Positions 52,572-61,315 are shown, counted from the stretch's first letter. The stretch: 64,000 nucleotides of DNA from Chryseosolibacter sp049791675 (GCA_049791675.1 JBARAD010000141.1:62001-126000); one strand, 5' to 3'. A program made the numbers and translations. Notes: generated from the letters alone by a model not told the origin.

Positions 52572-53927
52572 ATGAAAAGTAAAGTCGTTCTCCTGCTCAC
52601 ATTGTCAACGCTGATATTTGCCTGTACTCCGCAGAAAGAAGCGGGTCGATCAACCGCAGGCGACAGTACACAAACCTTAAGCGATGATTCTTTGATGACG
52701 CTCGTTCAATACAGAACATTTCAGTATTTCTGGGACGGTGCCGAGCCAACATCAGGTGCCGCCCGCGAAAGATTTCATATGGACAATGTGTATCCCAACA
52801 ATGACAAACACATCGTAACTTCCGGTGGAACGGGATTCGGTGTAATGGCAATCCTCGTGGGCATTGAAAGGAAATTTATTACACGACAGGAAGGCTATGA
52901 ACGGCTTGATAAACTGGTCGGCTGGCTTGAGAAGGCTGATCGCTTCCATGGGGCATGGCCACACTGGCTGAATGGCGAAACAGGGAAAGTGAAACCGTTC
53001 GGCAAGAATGACGACGGTGGTGACCTGGTCGAGACGGCCTTTCTGGCGCAAGGGCTGTTGTGTGTCAGGCAGTACTTCAAGGATGGTAATGACCAGGAGA
53101 AAGCCCTTTCGCAAAAAATAGATAAACTGTGGAGGGAGATTGAGTGGGACTGGTATCGTCGCGATGGAAAAAATGTATTGTACTGGCACTGGTCGCCGCA
53201 AAAAGAATGGATCATGAACTTTGCCGTTACGGGATACAACGAATGTCTGATCATGTATGTGCTGGCTGCGGCATCGCCCACGCATGGGATACCTGCGGAA
53301 GTATATCACGAAGGATGGGCACGCGGTGGCGCCATGAAGAATGACCCCAGCCATGAGCAGTATGGTTACCATCTGGATCTGCGTCACAACGGGGCAGAAC
53401 AATTCGGCGGACCTTTGTTCTGGTCTCACTATTCCTATTTAGGCCTGGATCCACGTAAGCTGAAAGATCAATACGCTGACTACTGGCAACACAACAAAAA
53501 TCATACGCTGATCAATCGTCAGTATTGCATTGAGAACCCGAAGCAGTTTGAAGGGTATGGGGAAGATTGCTGGGGACTTACGGCGGGATATTCGGTTAAA
53601 TCTTATGCTGCCCACAGTCCGGCCGAAGATAGGGGCGTGATCACGCCGACGGCTGCGCTTTCGTCCTTCCCTTATACACCTGATGAATCCATGAAGGTGA
53701 TGAAATATATGTATTATAAACTCGGTGATAAAGTGTGGGGTGAATATGGATTTTACGATGGATTCAGTGAAGAACACGATTGGTACAAGCCCTGGTACCT
53801 CGCCATCGATCAGGGTCCTATTGTTGTGATGATGGAAAATCACCGCTCCGGATTATTGTGGGATCTCTTTATGTCGGCACCCGAAGTGCAGGCTGGGTTG
53901 GACAAACTGGGATTTGAATATAGATAG
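52572..53927 (+). CDS. GH144/glycoamylase-like lipoprotein
   Basis: 451 residues from ATG 52572 (MKSKVVLLLTLSTLIFAC), lipobox LIFAC. No Ig-like domains. The PF10091 domain fills the protein: YRTFQYFWDGAEPTSGAARERF, TSGGTGFGVMAILVGIERKF, ADRFHGAWPHWLNGETGKV, FGGPLFWSHYSYLGLDP, YLAIDQGPIVVMMENHRSGLLW. A tandem paralogue of the previous gene, 40 bases downstream. Probably one enzyme cuts the polymer at the surface and the other works on shorter chains, as is usual in such loci; this is inference. Confidence 0.87.
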   Translation: MKSKVVLLLTLSTLIFACTPQKEAGRSTAGDSTQTLSDDSLMTLVQYRTFQYFWDGAEPTSGAARERFHMDNVYPNNDKHIVTSGGTGFGVMAILVGIERKFITRQEGYERLDKLVGWLEKADRFHGAWPHWLNGETGKVKPFGKNDDGGDLVETAFLAQGLLCVRQYFKDGNDQEKALSQKIDKLWREIEWDWYRRDGKNVLYWHWSPQKEWIMNFAVTGYNECLIMYVLAAASPTHGIPAEVYHEGWARGGAMKNDPSHEQYGYHLDLRHNGAEQFGGPLFWSHYSYLGLDPRKLKDQYADYWQHNKNHTLINRQYCIENPKQFEGYGEDCWGLTAGYSVKSYAAHSPAEDRGVITPTAALSSFPYTPDESMKVMKYMYYKLGDKVWGEYGFYDGFSEEHDWYKPWYLAIDQGPIVVMMENHRSGLLWDLFMSAPEVQAGLDKLGFEYR

Positions 53928-53931
53928 CAAA

Positions 53932-53965
53932 GGTGCAGGACCAAAAAAGTTTTCGCTCCTGCGCC
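53932..53965 (+). terminator. Hairpin at the end of the glucan locus
   Basis: GGTGCAGGA pairs with TCCTGCGCC (one G-T) around a loop that contains further AAAA/TTTT pairing, starting 5 bases after the last hydrolase stop. No T-run follows, so its function as a terminator is only possible. Confidence 0.4.
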
Positions 53966-54210
53966 GCATGCGTCTGATGAAATTTTTATCCTCCAAACAG
54001 GGATACCTGATATCGCCTGGATGAAAATCGCCAGGGGCGTTCAGGTGATGTTTATCACACCGTGAGGTAGCCCCGAACTGATGCATCTTTCCACAGTCCA
54101 TTTCCTGAAAACGCGTTTGATCGTATCGATTAACTCGTTGGCACCATTTTTTCTTTACTGCTGGTGTACACCTTCACAGGTGTATTGATTTTTTATGTGA
54201 GGCCTAAAGA

Positions 54211-54636
54211 ATGGATATGAAAAAATCAGGACCTATCATCGTGATCGAAGATGATCTGGAAGATCAACAGATCCTCGACGAAATTTTTAAGAAGCTGAAT
54301 TTTCCCAACAAAGTTCTGTTCTTTTCCGATGGCACTGAGGCTCTGCACTATCTCAACACAACTTCTGATCAGCCTTTTATTATTCTGTCGGATATTAATA
54401 TGCCGCGAATGGATGGTTTTGAGGTGCGGAACAGAATCTGCGCCAATGAGAAACTGAAATGCATACCGTATCTTTTTTTTACAACGGGCGTCGACAAAAA
54501 AGCCGTGGATGATGCGTACGCGATGTCAGTGCAGGGATTTTTTATCAAGCCCGCCCGTATGAACGAATTGCAGGATACCGTAAAAAAAATTATTGAATAC
54601 TGGCAGGAATGCTACGCGCCTTCGCAATTCAATTAA
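54211..54636 (+). CDS. Single-domain response regulator (CheY-like)
   Basis: 141 residues, one receiver domain only. The acidic pocket is IVIEDDLED, the phosphorylation site is D58-region LSDINMPRMDGFEVR, the switch residue is T in FFTTGVDKK and the lysine is in FFIKPA. It resembles Rcp1-type regulators that answer phytochrome-like or hybrid kinases. No kinase gene is adjacent. ATG 54217 is a possible alternative start. Confidence 0.93.
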   Translation: MDMKKSGPIIVIEDDLEDQQILDEIFKKLNFPNKVLFFSDGTEALHYLNTTSDQPFIILSDINMPRMDGFEVRNRICANEKLKCIPYLFFTTGVDKKAVDDAYAMSVQGFFIKPARMNELQDTVKKIIEYWQECYAPSQFN

Positions 54637-54682
54637 TGTCCTGTTACAGCTCCAGAAATTTATTTGCAGCAACTGACAGATG

Positions 54683-54973
54683 TCATGCCCGAAGGAACGC
54701 CGATACGATCTGTTCCCATTCCTGGTCGAGCGGGACACGGGGCAACGGTTTTCCCGCGCGGTGATACCAGTAGGCTGCGTTGCCCTGATCACCTTCCTTG
54801 CGGTGGAGGTAGGCATGGATCCACGACCCTTCTGATGATTGAATATCCTGGGCAATGTTGTGTGCTTGTTCCCAATCATTCTTTCCTTCATGCCACATCG
54901 CCTGCAAGAGATTTGAGAGACCTTGTGGTGGGTGGGGTTGCGATAAGCTGGATTTGAATGCTTCGAGTGTCAT
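54683..54973 (-). CDS. Small conserved protein of unknown function
   Basis: 96 residues, no signal peptide. It has the pattern LLQAMWHEGKNDWEQAHNIAQ, then GSWIHAYLHRKEGDQGNAAYW, then WYHRAGKPLPR, which I recall from small uncharacterised proteins in several phyla. The tryptophan- and histidine-rich helices suggest a compact helical bundle. It stands alone on the minus strand. Confidence 0.65.
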   Translation of the reverse strand: MTLEAFKSSLSQPHPPQGLSNLLQAMWHEGKNDWEQAHNIAQDIQSSEGSWIHAYLHRKEGDQGNAAYWYHRAGKPLPRVPLDQEWEQIVSAFLRA

Positions 54974-55161
54974 CCGGCAAAGATGCTGTTTTTCAAGATT
55001 ATTCCTCCAATGTTAACACCCATAATGCGTCTGCCAGTCCCGGGCCCGGATAGCGAAGGGGTTTTCGCGATGAGGTATCGGTCGGGGATTTGTCATTGAC
55101 TTTTTCTCAAAATATTGCTATCTTACTATATCCTCGAAACATTCCACCAAACCCATTCCTT

Positions 55162-55623
55162 ATGAACTTCTTTAAGGATCCTACCCACATTCCGCATAGT
55201 TACGGAGTGCGGATCGCCCTCGGGCTTATTGTCTACTTTGTGGTAATGCATCTTGCTGGTTTATCCCACCGAGTGGAGTTGCGGTTGCTGAATCTCCTGA
55301 TCCTCATTACAGGTGTTTACATGGCGCTGAAAAGGTTCCGTGAAACGCATGGGGCACACCTTCACTACTTCCGCGCGCTCGTTACCGGTGTGGCAACGGC
55401 TGCTATCGGTTCATTCATTTTTGCTATCTTCTTGTTTTTATACATGAACGTGGACGAAAGTCTGATGCAATCCATCATTCAGAATGAGCCCATGGGCCGC
55501 TATCTCAATCCATACATGGCGGCATTTATCGTCGCGCTCGAAGGAGTTTTTTCGGGATTGCTGGTAACGTTCATCCTCATTAACTATGTGCACACGGATG
55601 AGGTCAATGCGCCGGCGGGTTAG
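55162..55623 (+). CDS. Four-helix membrane protein, DUF4199-like (paralogue 1)
   Basis: 153 residues from ATG 55162 (MNFFKDPTHIPHSYG); a longer reading from 55090 lacks support. Four helices (about 15-33, 40-58, 75-98 and 125-148). The pattern RVELRLLNLLILITGVYMALKRF, then GAHLHYFRALVTGVATAAIGSF is shared with the next gene. Function unknown; topology is like DUF4199. Confidence 0.65.
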   Translation: MNFFKDPTHIPHSYGVRIALGLIVYFVVMHLAGLSHRVELRLLNLLILITGVYMALKRFRETHGAHLHYFRALVTGVATAAIGSFIFAIFLFLYMNVDESLMQSIIQNEPMGRYLNPYMAAFIVALEGVFSGLLVTFILINYVHTDEVNAPAG

Positions 55624-55690
55624 CGGAACTTCAGCTGCTGTATTTCGGGCGGCATAGTTTTTTTTGATTTTATTCCCAAACTCAGGTATT

Positions 55691-56188
55691 ATGAAGATTG
55701 GGAATACATCTGTTTGGAATATAGCTACCAGGATCCCCGAGATCTATGGTACAATGATTGCGCTGGCGCTGATCGTTTATTTTTTCATCAGCTATCTTGC
55801 CGGCTTTATACATGTGATCGAGTTGCGTTTGTTTAACATGGTGATATTGATCGCCGGTGTTTACTTTGCATTAAAACAATATCAACGGACACACGGGGGT
55901 CACATGGATTACTTCCATGCCTTTACTACCGGTATGGCAACCGTTGCGATCGGCACGCTGACATTTTCCGTCTTTCTTCTCGCGTATCTTTTCATCGATA
56001 AGCAGTTGATGGAAAGCATTGCTCAAAGACAGCCCTTGGGATTTTATCTTGACCCTTACATTGCCTCCTTTATGGTTTCACTGGAGGGGATCTTTTCGGG
56101 CCTTTTCGTGACGTTTTTGTTCGCAAACTTTCTCTCTGCGCGGGCGCCTGTGAACCGGCTTGGCGGGAAAGGGGAGATCATTCAGTAA
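55691..56188 (+). CDS. Four-helix membrane protein, DUF4199-like (paralogue 2)
   Basis: 165 residues from ATG 55691 (MKIGNTSVWNIATR). Aligns along its length with the preceding gene (VIELRLFNMVILIAGVYFALKQY; GHMDYFHAFTTGMATVAIG), so the pair arose by tandem duplication. Its end overlaps the end of the convergent nitrilase gene by 11 bases. Function unknown. Confidence 0.65.
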   Translation: MKIGNTSVWNIATRIPEIYGTMIALALIVYFFISYLAGFIHVIELRLFNMVILIAGVYFALKQYQRTHGGHMDYFHAFTTGMATVAIGTLTFSVFLLAYLFIDKQLMESIAQRQPLGFYLDPYIASFMVSLEGIFSGLFVTFLFANFLSARAPVNRLGGKGEIIQ

Positions 56189-57134
56189 CATTCATCCAGA
56201 CGACCTTTTGCTCGGCAACGTGCGGCCGGCCGATGATGGTTCCATATAATTCCGGACGTCTTGCCTTGCGATAGCGGTAGCCGCCGGCCTGTTGAAGTTT
56301 CTCTTCGAACAGGGTCGCGGTCACCAGGTCGTTATCCAGCCTTCGGCATTCTGCGATAATGTCACCAAAAGGATCGAGTATCATCGAACAACCATTCTTC
56401 AACTGGTCATCATCCATTCCGATCGGATTGGAGAATACTACGTACACTGCATTGTCGTATGCACGGGCCGGCAACCATTTCATCAACCACGCCCGCCCCT
56501 TCAGACCATCGAATTCCACACGTAAGGAGGTGGGATCTTTTTCGCGGTTGTCCCACAATGATGGATCAACAAAGCCGGCGCCGGGTCTTGTGGATGGTGT
56601 GCACATCGTCACATGCGGCATGAAGAGGATGTCTGCACCCAGCAATACAGTTGCTCTCACGTTCTCAATGATGTTGTTGTCGTAACAGATGAGGATACCA
56701 CATTTCCAGCCGTCGATTTCAAAAATGGTATACGCATTTCCCGGCGTTATATGCGGATTGATGAAAGGATGAAGCTTTCTGTGCCTGGCGATAAGGCCGT
56801 CCGGGCCCACGGCAACGTATGCCTTGTAAATTTTTTCGTCCTGGTCTTTTTCAAACAATCCTGCCAGCACAGTGATGTCGTTATGCGCAGCAATCTCCTG
56901 CAACCGCTGAATGCTCTTTCCGTCCGGAATGAATTCTGCAAGATCCACCATTTGTTCTTTGGAAAGATGTCGGGCAAAAGTATAGCCTGTAATGGAACAT
57001 TCATGGAAGGCTACAGCCCGCGCACCCTGTGCGGCAGCTTCGGACGCTAGCCTTGCGATAACATCCAGGTTGTAATCTTTGTCGCCACTTCTATTTTCGA
57101 ACTGTGCCGTGCTGATGCGTATCTCGTTTTTCAT
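56178..57134 (-). CDS. Carbon-nitrogen hydrolase (nitrilase superfamily)
   Basis: A 318-residue cytoplasmic amidohydrolase. The catalytic triad is visible: Glu in FHECSITGY (about 45), Lys in HRKLHPF (about 120) and Cys in GILICYDNN (about 155). The insert MCTPSTRPGAGFVDPSLWDNREKDP after the cysteine is longer than in simple omega-amidases. It hydrolyses an amide or carbamoyl bond; the substrate is not known. Single gene on the minus strand. Confidence 0.87.
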   Translation of the reverse strand: MKNEIRISTAQFENRSGDKDYNLDVIARLASEAAAQGARAVAFHECSITGYTFARHLSKEQMVDLAEFIPDGKSIQRLQEIAAHNDITVLAGLFEKDQDEKIYKAYVAVGPDGLIARHRKLHPFINPHITPGNAYTIFEIDGWKCGILICYDNNIIENVRATVLLGADILFMPHVTMCTPSTRPGAGFVDPSLWDNREKDPTSLRVEFDGLKGRAWLMKWLPARAYDNAVYVVFSNPIGMDDDQLKNGCSMILDPFGDIIAECRRLDNDLVTATLFEEKLQQAGGYRYRKARRPELYGTIIGRPHVAEQKVVWMNVTE

Positions 57135-57252
57135 AGCAGATTAAAATACTAAAATAAGGTTGTTCGCCCCAATATGCAATTCACCCGCTCCCCTTCAGGG
57201 GATTTAGGAGCAGGTATTGCGTCTTGATCGCTTTGTGACTTTCTTTGCATCC

Positions 57253-58551
57253 ATGCGCTATCAAAAGATCGGCCAGCAGCTTTTTGTTTACAACCGCAAA
57301 AACCTGTTGAAGGAATTAAAGCCCCATTCGGTTGTCGTGCTGAACGCCAACGACATCATGCCAACCAACGCAGACGGGACGATGAGGTTCAGGCAAAACA
57401 GCGACCTGTTTTATCTGACCGGAGTGGATCAGGAAGAAAGCATTCTTGTATTATGTCCCGACTTTCCTGATGAGAAATACCGCGAAGTCCTTTTTCTGCG
57501 CGAAACCAGCGAGCAGATTGCGCTCTGGGAAGGTCACAAGCTTACGAAAGGCGAAGCGCGGGAAGCTACCGGCGTCAAGACTGTATTGTGGCTCGCTGAC
57601 TTCCACAAGATATTCCATACCATGATGGTGATGGGAAACGTTGAGCATGTGTACCTGAACACCAATGACCATTACCGTGCGGAGGTTTCTGTCGATTCCC
57701 GCGACCAGCGCTTCATCAAATGGTGTCAGCAAAAATATCCGCTTCACAAATACGAGCGTCTTGCACCCATCATGCACAGGCTGCGCAGCGTGAAGTCGAA
57801 GGACGAAATTGAGCTGATGCAGAAAGCATGTGATATCACGGCAAGTGCCTTCAGAAGGGTTCTGAAGTTCGTGAATCCAGGGGTAAAGGAATATGAGATC
57901 GAGGCAGAGTATGCGCACGAATTCCTTCGCATGGGAAGTCGTGGCTTTGCCTACGAGCCCATCATTGCTTCCGGTGCCAATTCATGTGTACTCCATTATA
58001 TCGTCAATGATCAGGTGTGCAAGGATGGTGATTTGTTACTGCTCGATGTGGGAGCGGAGTATGCTAATTATAATGCTGATCTTACGCGCACAATTCCGGT
58101 GAACGGCAGATTCACGCCGCGTCAGCGCGAGGTCTATAACGCTGTGCTTCGTATCCAGCGGGCTGCCATGAAGATGCTGAAACCCGGCGTAATGTATTAT
58201 GACTATCACAAGGAAATTCAAAAGCTGACGGAACAGGAATTGATCGGCCTGAAACTCATCGACAAAGAAGACGTCAGGAAACAAAATCCGGAAAAGCCTT
58301 TGTTCATGAGATATTTCGCTCATGGAACTTCACACATGCTTGGCCTCGACGTACACGATGTGGGCAACATGTATCAGAAAATGGTTGCCGGCATGGTGTG
58401 GACTGTTGAGCCGGGAATCTATATCCGCGAAGAAAACCTGGGTGTGCGCATCGAGAACAATGTAGTGATCACGGATACCGGCGTCATCGACCTGATGAAA
58501 GATATTCCGTCGGAGGCAGAGGAGATAGAAACGATCATGAATAGCAAATAA
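57253..58551 (+). CDS. pepP: Aminopeptidase P (Xaa-Pro aminopeptidase)
   Basis: A 432-residue metallopeptidase that removes the N-terminal residue before proline. N-terminal creatinase-like domain (about 1-165) and C-terminal pita-bread domain with the metal ligands in LLDVGAEY (Asp), NADLTRTI (Asp), HGTSHMLGLDVHD (His), TVEPGIYI (Glu) and RIENNVVI (Glu). The ATG at 57253 (MRYQKIGQQLF) fits family starts; TTG 57217 is not used. Confidence 0.93.
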   Translation: MRYQKIGQQLFVYNRKNLLKELKPHSVVVLNANDIMPTNADGTMRFRQNSDLFYLTGVDQEESILVLCPDFPDEKYREVLFLRETSEQIALWEGHKLTKGEAREATGVKTVLWLADFHKIFHTMMVMGNVEHVYLNTNDHYRAEVSVDSRDQRFIKWCQQKYPLHKYERLAPIMHRLRSVKSKDEIELMQKACDITASAFRRVLKFVNPGVKEYEIEAEYAHEFLRMGSRGFAYEPIIASGANSCVLHYIVNDQVCKDGDLLLLDVGAEYANYNADLTRTIPVNGRFTPRQREVYNAVLRIQRAAMKMLKPGVMYYDYHKEIQKLTEQELIGLKLIDKEDVRKQNPEKPLFMRYFAHGTSHMLGLDVHDVGNMYQKMVAGMVWTVEPGIYIREENLGVRIENNVVITDTGVIDLMKDIPSEAEEIETIMNSK

Positions 58552-58555
58552 TCAC

Positions 58556-59353
58556 ATGCGGAAAGGAGTCGTTGTGCTGATCTTGTTGTCCGTCACCGGT
58601 TTTCTGGTGAGGGCACACGAGTTCTGGCTGGAACCCGACCGCTTTTACTTTCAGGCGGGAGATACTGTCAGCGTCGGATTCAGGATTGGCGAGGATTTTA
58701 TTGGCGACGGCTGGAAGGTGAAAAAGGACCGCGTGATCCGTTTGGAACATCATTCAACGAATGCCGTCGGTGATCTGAAAAGAAATCTCAGGGATGACAC
58801 AACTAACCCGTTTCAGCTTTCCCTTTCACGCGAAGGAACACATTTGATCGTGATGGAAACGACGCCGGCACTTATTGAACTTGACGGCGAAAAGTTCACC
58901 GAGTACCTGGAGAAAGATGGGCTGGATGAGATCCTGTATCAACGGAGAAAAGATCAATCATCCGGTGACAGCGCTTCGGAATTTTATTCACGTCATTCGA
59001 AACTTATCCTTCAGGCAGGCGCAAACGCAGATGATACCTACAAAAAGATCTGCAACCTTCCCATCGAGATCATTCCCGACAAGAATCCGGCAACGCTCAG
59101 GAAGGGTGATCGCATTGCTTTTAAAATTCTTTATCAGGGCAAGCCTTTGTTCGGCGCAAAAGTAAGGGTCTGGAACCGCCACAGCCATCGCACTTCCGTG
59201 CAAAACATTTTCAGTCAGCAGGATGGCATGATCGAGACCCACATCAGCAACCCCGGTGCCTGGATGGTCAGTGTTGTGAAGATGGTGCCGTCACAGGAGC
59301 CCGACGCCCGGTACAGAAGTTACTGGGGTACGCTCGTGTTTGGGGTACGTTAA
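58556..59353 (+). CDS. DUF4198 secreted protein
   Basis: 265 residues with a signal peptide (about 1-20). The mature start HEFWLEPDRFYFQAGDTVSVGF is the hallmark of DUF4198, a periplasmic beta-sandwich family sometimes found with metal (nickel or cobalt) uptake genes. The end has GAKVRVWNRHSHRTS and AWMVSVVKM. No metal transporter is nearby. It starts 5 bases after pepP, so they may be cotranscribed. Confidence 0.82.
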   Translation: MRKGVVVLILLSVTGFLVRAHEFWLEPDRFYFQAGDTVSVGFRIGEDFIGDGWKVKKDRVIRLEHHSTNAVGDLKRNLRDDTTNPFQLSLSREGTHLIVMETTPALIELDGEKFTEYLEKDGLDEILYQRRKDQSSGDSASEFYSRHSKLILQAGANADDTYKKICNLPIEIIPDKNPATLRKGDRIAFKILYQGKPLFGAKVRVWNRHSHRTSVQNIFSQQDGMIETHISNPGAWMVSVVKMVPSQEPDARYRSYWGTLVFGVR

Positions 59354-59401
59354 GCTTCGGTGGAATGGGGAAATGAAGACAATTGCAACTATTATAAACA
59401 C

Positions 59402-59827
59402 ATGGCCGATACCATCCATTCTGACAAAGCGCCCGAACCGGTAGGTCCCTATCCGCATGCGCGCAAGGTTGGCAACCTTCTGTTCCTCTCTGGGGTTGGG
59501 CCGCGAAAACGCGGATCGAAGCAAATTCCCGGAGTCACGCTGGATGCGAATGGAACGATTGTCGCATACGACATTGAAAAACAATGTCACAGTGTATTTG
59601 AGAACGTGCGGAATATCCTGGAAGCGTCTGGTGCGCGCTGGGAAAACCTTGTTGATATCACTGTTTTTCTCACGAACATGAAAAAGGATTTTCCACTGTT
59701 CAACAAGATCTATGGAGAGTACTTTAAAGAGCATCAGCCTTGTCGCACAACGGTGGAGGTGACGGCGCTGCCTACGCCCATTGCCGTGGAATTGAAATGT
59801 ATTGCTGTAATTGAAGATGGATTGTAA
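59402..59827 (+). CDS. RidA family protein (reactive imine deaminase-like)
   Basis: 141 residues from ATG 59402 (MADTIHSDKAPEPVGPYPHAR). The RidA/YER057c fold is shown by LLFLSGVGPRKRGSKQ, NVRNILEASGARWENLVDITVF and the arginine in PCRTTVEVTALP, which binds the carboxylate of 2-aminoacrylate-type imines. The sequence resembles the 2-aminomuconate-deaminase branch by its loop after the first strand. It converges with the A-type carrier gene. Confidence 0.87.
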   Translation: MADTIHSDKAPEPVGPYPHARKVGNLLFLSGVGPRKRGSKQIPGVTLDANGTIVAYDIEKQCHSVFENVRNILEASGARWENLVDITVFLTNMKKDFPLFNKIYGEYFKEHQPCRTTVEVTALPTPIAVELKCIAVIEDGL

Positions 59828-59868
59828 GGGCGAAAACTTTCGCGCCTGCATCCGTTCTGAATATTTTT

Positions 59869-60195
59869 TTAGACGGAAAACGATTCGCCGCAACCACACG
59901 TCCTGGATGCGTTCGGATTGATAAACTGAAAACCTTTGCCATTGAGGCCATCGGAGAAGTCGAGCGTGGTGCCCAGCAGGTACAACAGACTTTTCTTATA
60001 CACGAGAATCTTAACGCCCTTGTCTTCAAAGACCTGATCAACCGGATTGATCTTGTCATCGAAGCCAAGATCATACATTAATCCAGAGCAGCCCCCGCCC
60101 TTGACAGACACACGGATATTCTCCGTTTCAGAACGGCCTTCTTCTTTTCGGAGTTCAACAATTCTGTCTTTCGCTTTATCGGTTACTGTGATCAT
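59869..60195 (-). CDS. A-type iron-sulfur cluster carrier (IscA/SufA/ErpA family)
   Basis: 108 residues with the three cluster cysteines in GGGCSGLMYDLGF and the TCGCGESF end. It hands Fe-S clusters from the scaffold to targets. The members of this family cannot be told apart by eye, so no symbol is given. No other suf or isc genes are in the window. Confidence 0.93.
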   Translation of the reverse strand: MITVTDKAKDRIVELRKEEGRSETENIRVSVKGGGCSGLMYDLGFDDKINPVDQVFEDKGVKILVYKKSLLYLLGTTLDFSDGLNGKGFQFINPNASRTCGCGESFSV

Positions 60196-60222
60196 GCTTC
60201 AAATTTTAATTATAACGCTATT

Positions 60223-60633
60223 TCAGGAAATAGGATTCAAAACCACACTGAATACAGTGATGGTATTCATATCCCGGCCGTAATATAATTTCTGCAGTGC
60301 ATCCATGATATTAGCGGCCTTAAAATAGGAGGTATGCAGCTCTTTGCCGCCCTTTACCACCCATTGAATGGTGTAGGAGTTTTCTTTCTCCTTGTATTGC
60401 TGCACGTAGGCAAGCATTTTATTCAACGCCTCCACCTTGTCGCTTCCTGTTTCGCTGTGAAAAAGGAATGCCTGGTTGTGGCGCGGATTGATCGTAATCA
60501 GGTCCAGTTTCACCTTTCCGTCCAGATTGGTGTATTCGAAGACCAGATCGGAGGAACGCAGTCCCAGATGATCTTTGATTTCCTGTTGTATCCGGGCGGC
60601 TTCTACATGCATTTCGCTCAATGCTTCAATCAT
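60223..60633 (-). CDS. Conserved protein of unknown function
   Basis: 136 residues, no signal peptide, beta-rich with an N-terminal helix (MHVEAARIQQEIKDHLGL). I do not recognise a family; the tracts LITINPRHNQAFLFHSETG and YTIQWVVKGGKELHTSYF look well ordered. It lies 27 bases upstream of the Fe-S carrier gene on the same strand, so probably one transcript. The opposite gene is methylmalonyl-CoA epimerase. Confidence 0.65.
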   Translation of the reverse strand: MIEALSEMHVEAARIQQEIKDHLGLRSSDLVFEYTNLDGKVKLDLITINPRHNQAFLFHSETGSDKVEALNKMLAYVQQYKEKENSYTIQWVVKGGKELHTSYFKAANIMDALQKLYYGRDMNTITVFSVVLNPIS

Positions 60634-60707
60634 GGCGGTGAAAGTTCCACTAAAACTTTTGAATGCGCTAAAAAGTTTCTTCTTTGAGGTCCAAAGTTAA
60701 CCCAATT

Positions 60708-61109
60708 ATGGAAAAATTGGAACATATCGGCATCGCCGTAAAAAACATCGCAGAGACCAATAAAGTTTTTTCCCACCTCCTGGGACGCGAGCATTACAAG
60801 ATTGAAGAAGTCACCTCGGAAGGAGTCAGAACTTCCTTTTTCAATGTTGGCGGCGTCAAAATCGAGCTTCTGGAAGCGACCCATGAGGCTTCTCCGATTG
60901 CCAAATTCATTGATAAAAGAGGAGAGGGCATTCATCACCTGGCTTTTGAGGTCACGGACATTTATGAAAGTCTGAGAAAATATAAAGAGCAGGGGTTTGA
61001 GGTGATCAATGCGGAGCCAAAAGAAGGAGCAGACAACAAACTCATCTTCTTTCTCCACCCCCGGTCCACCAACGGCGTGCTGATCGAACTTTGTCAGGAA
61101 ATTAAATAG
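60708..61109 (+). CDS. mce: Methylmalonyl-CoA epimerase
   Basis: 133 residues from ATG 60708 (MEKLEHIGIAVKNI). Glyoxalase-fold protein that interconverts (R)- and (S)-methylmalonyl-CoA in propionate metabolism. Metal ligands: His in EHIGIAV, His in GIHHLAFEV and Glu at the end in VLIELCQE. The mutase genes are not in the window. Confidence 0.9.
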   Translation: MEKLEHIGIAVKNIAETNKVFSHLLGREHYKIEEVTSEGVRTSFFNVGGVKIELLEATHEASPIAKFIDKRGEGIHHLAFEVTDIYESLRKYKEQGFEVINAEPKEGADNKLIFFLHPRSTNGVLIELCQEIK

Positions 61110-61162
61110 GTTTTTGTACAGGCTCCTTTAATCGCACCTTCACGTCCGATCCCTCTGGCAGT

Positions 61163-61315
61163 CTAATATCCACGGGCTTTCTTGCCACCAAACTGGATAT
61201 CATTATAGTACTTCTGCTTCTTCTTTCCCTCCGCCGTTTTGTAGTAAGGCTTACTGCCGGCACATGAAGTGAGGATGACGGCGGGTATGATCAGGTATCC
61301 AAGGAATTTTCTCAT
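61163..61315 (-). CDS. Small lipoprotein of 50 residues
   Basis: ATG 61315 to TAG 61163. The sequence begins MRKFLGYLIIPAVILTSC, a clear lipoprotein signal with lipobox LTSC at residue 18, and continues with a basic and tyrosine-rich tail (SKPYYKTAEGKKKQKYYNDI) ending KKARGY. The mature part has only 33 residues. Such tiny lipoproteins are easily missed in annotation. It lies in the gap between mce and thiL, divergent to thiL. Function unknown. Confidence 0.7.
   Translation of the reverse strand: MRKFLGYLIIPAVILTSCAGSKPYYKTAEGKKKQKYYNDIQFGGKKARGY

Noticed and set aside
52752..53429. Minus-strand open frame of 225 codons
   Set aside because: Antisense to the second GH144-like gene; a similar shadow exists under the first paralogue.
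55040..55049. Palindrome CCGGGCCCGG as a regulatory site
   Set aside because: GC-rich palindrome of 10 bases with no nearby promoter match; chance occurrence is plausible.
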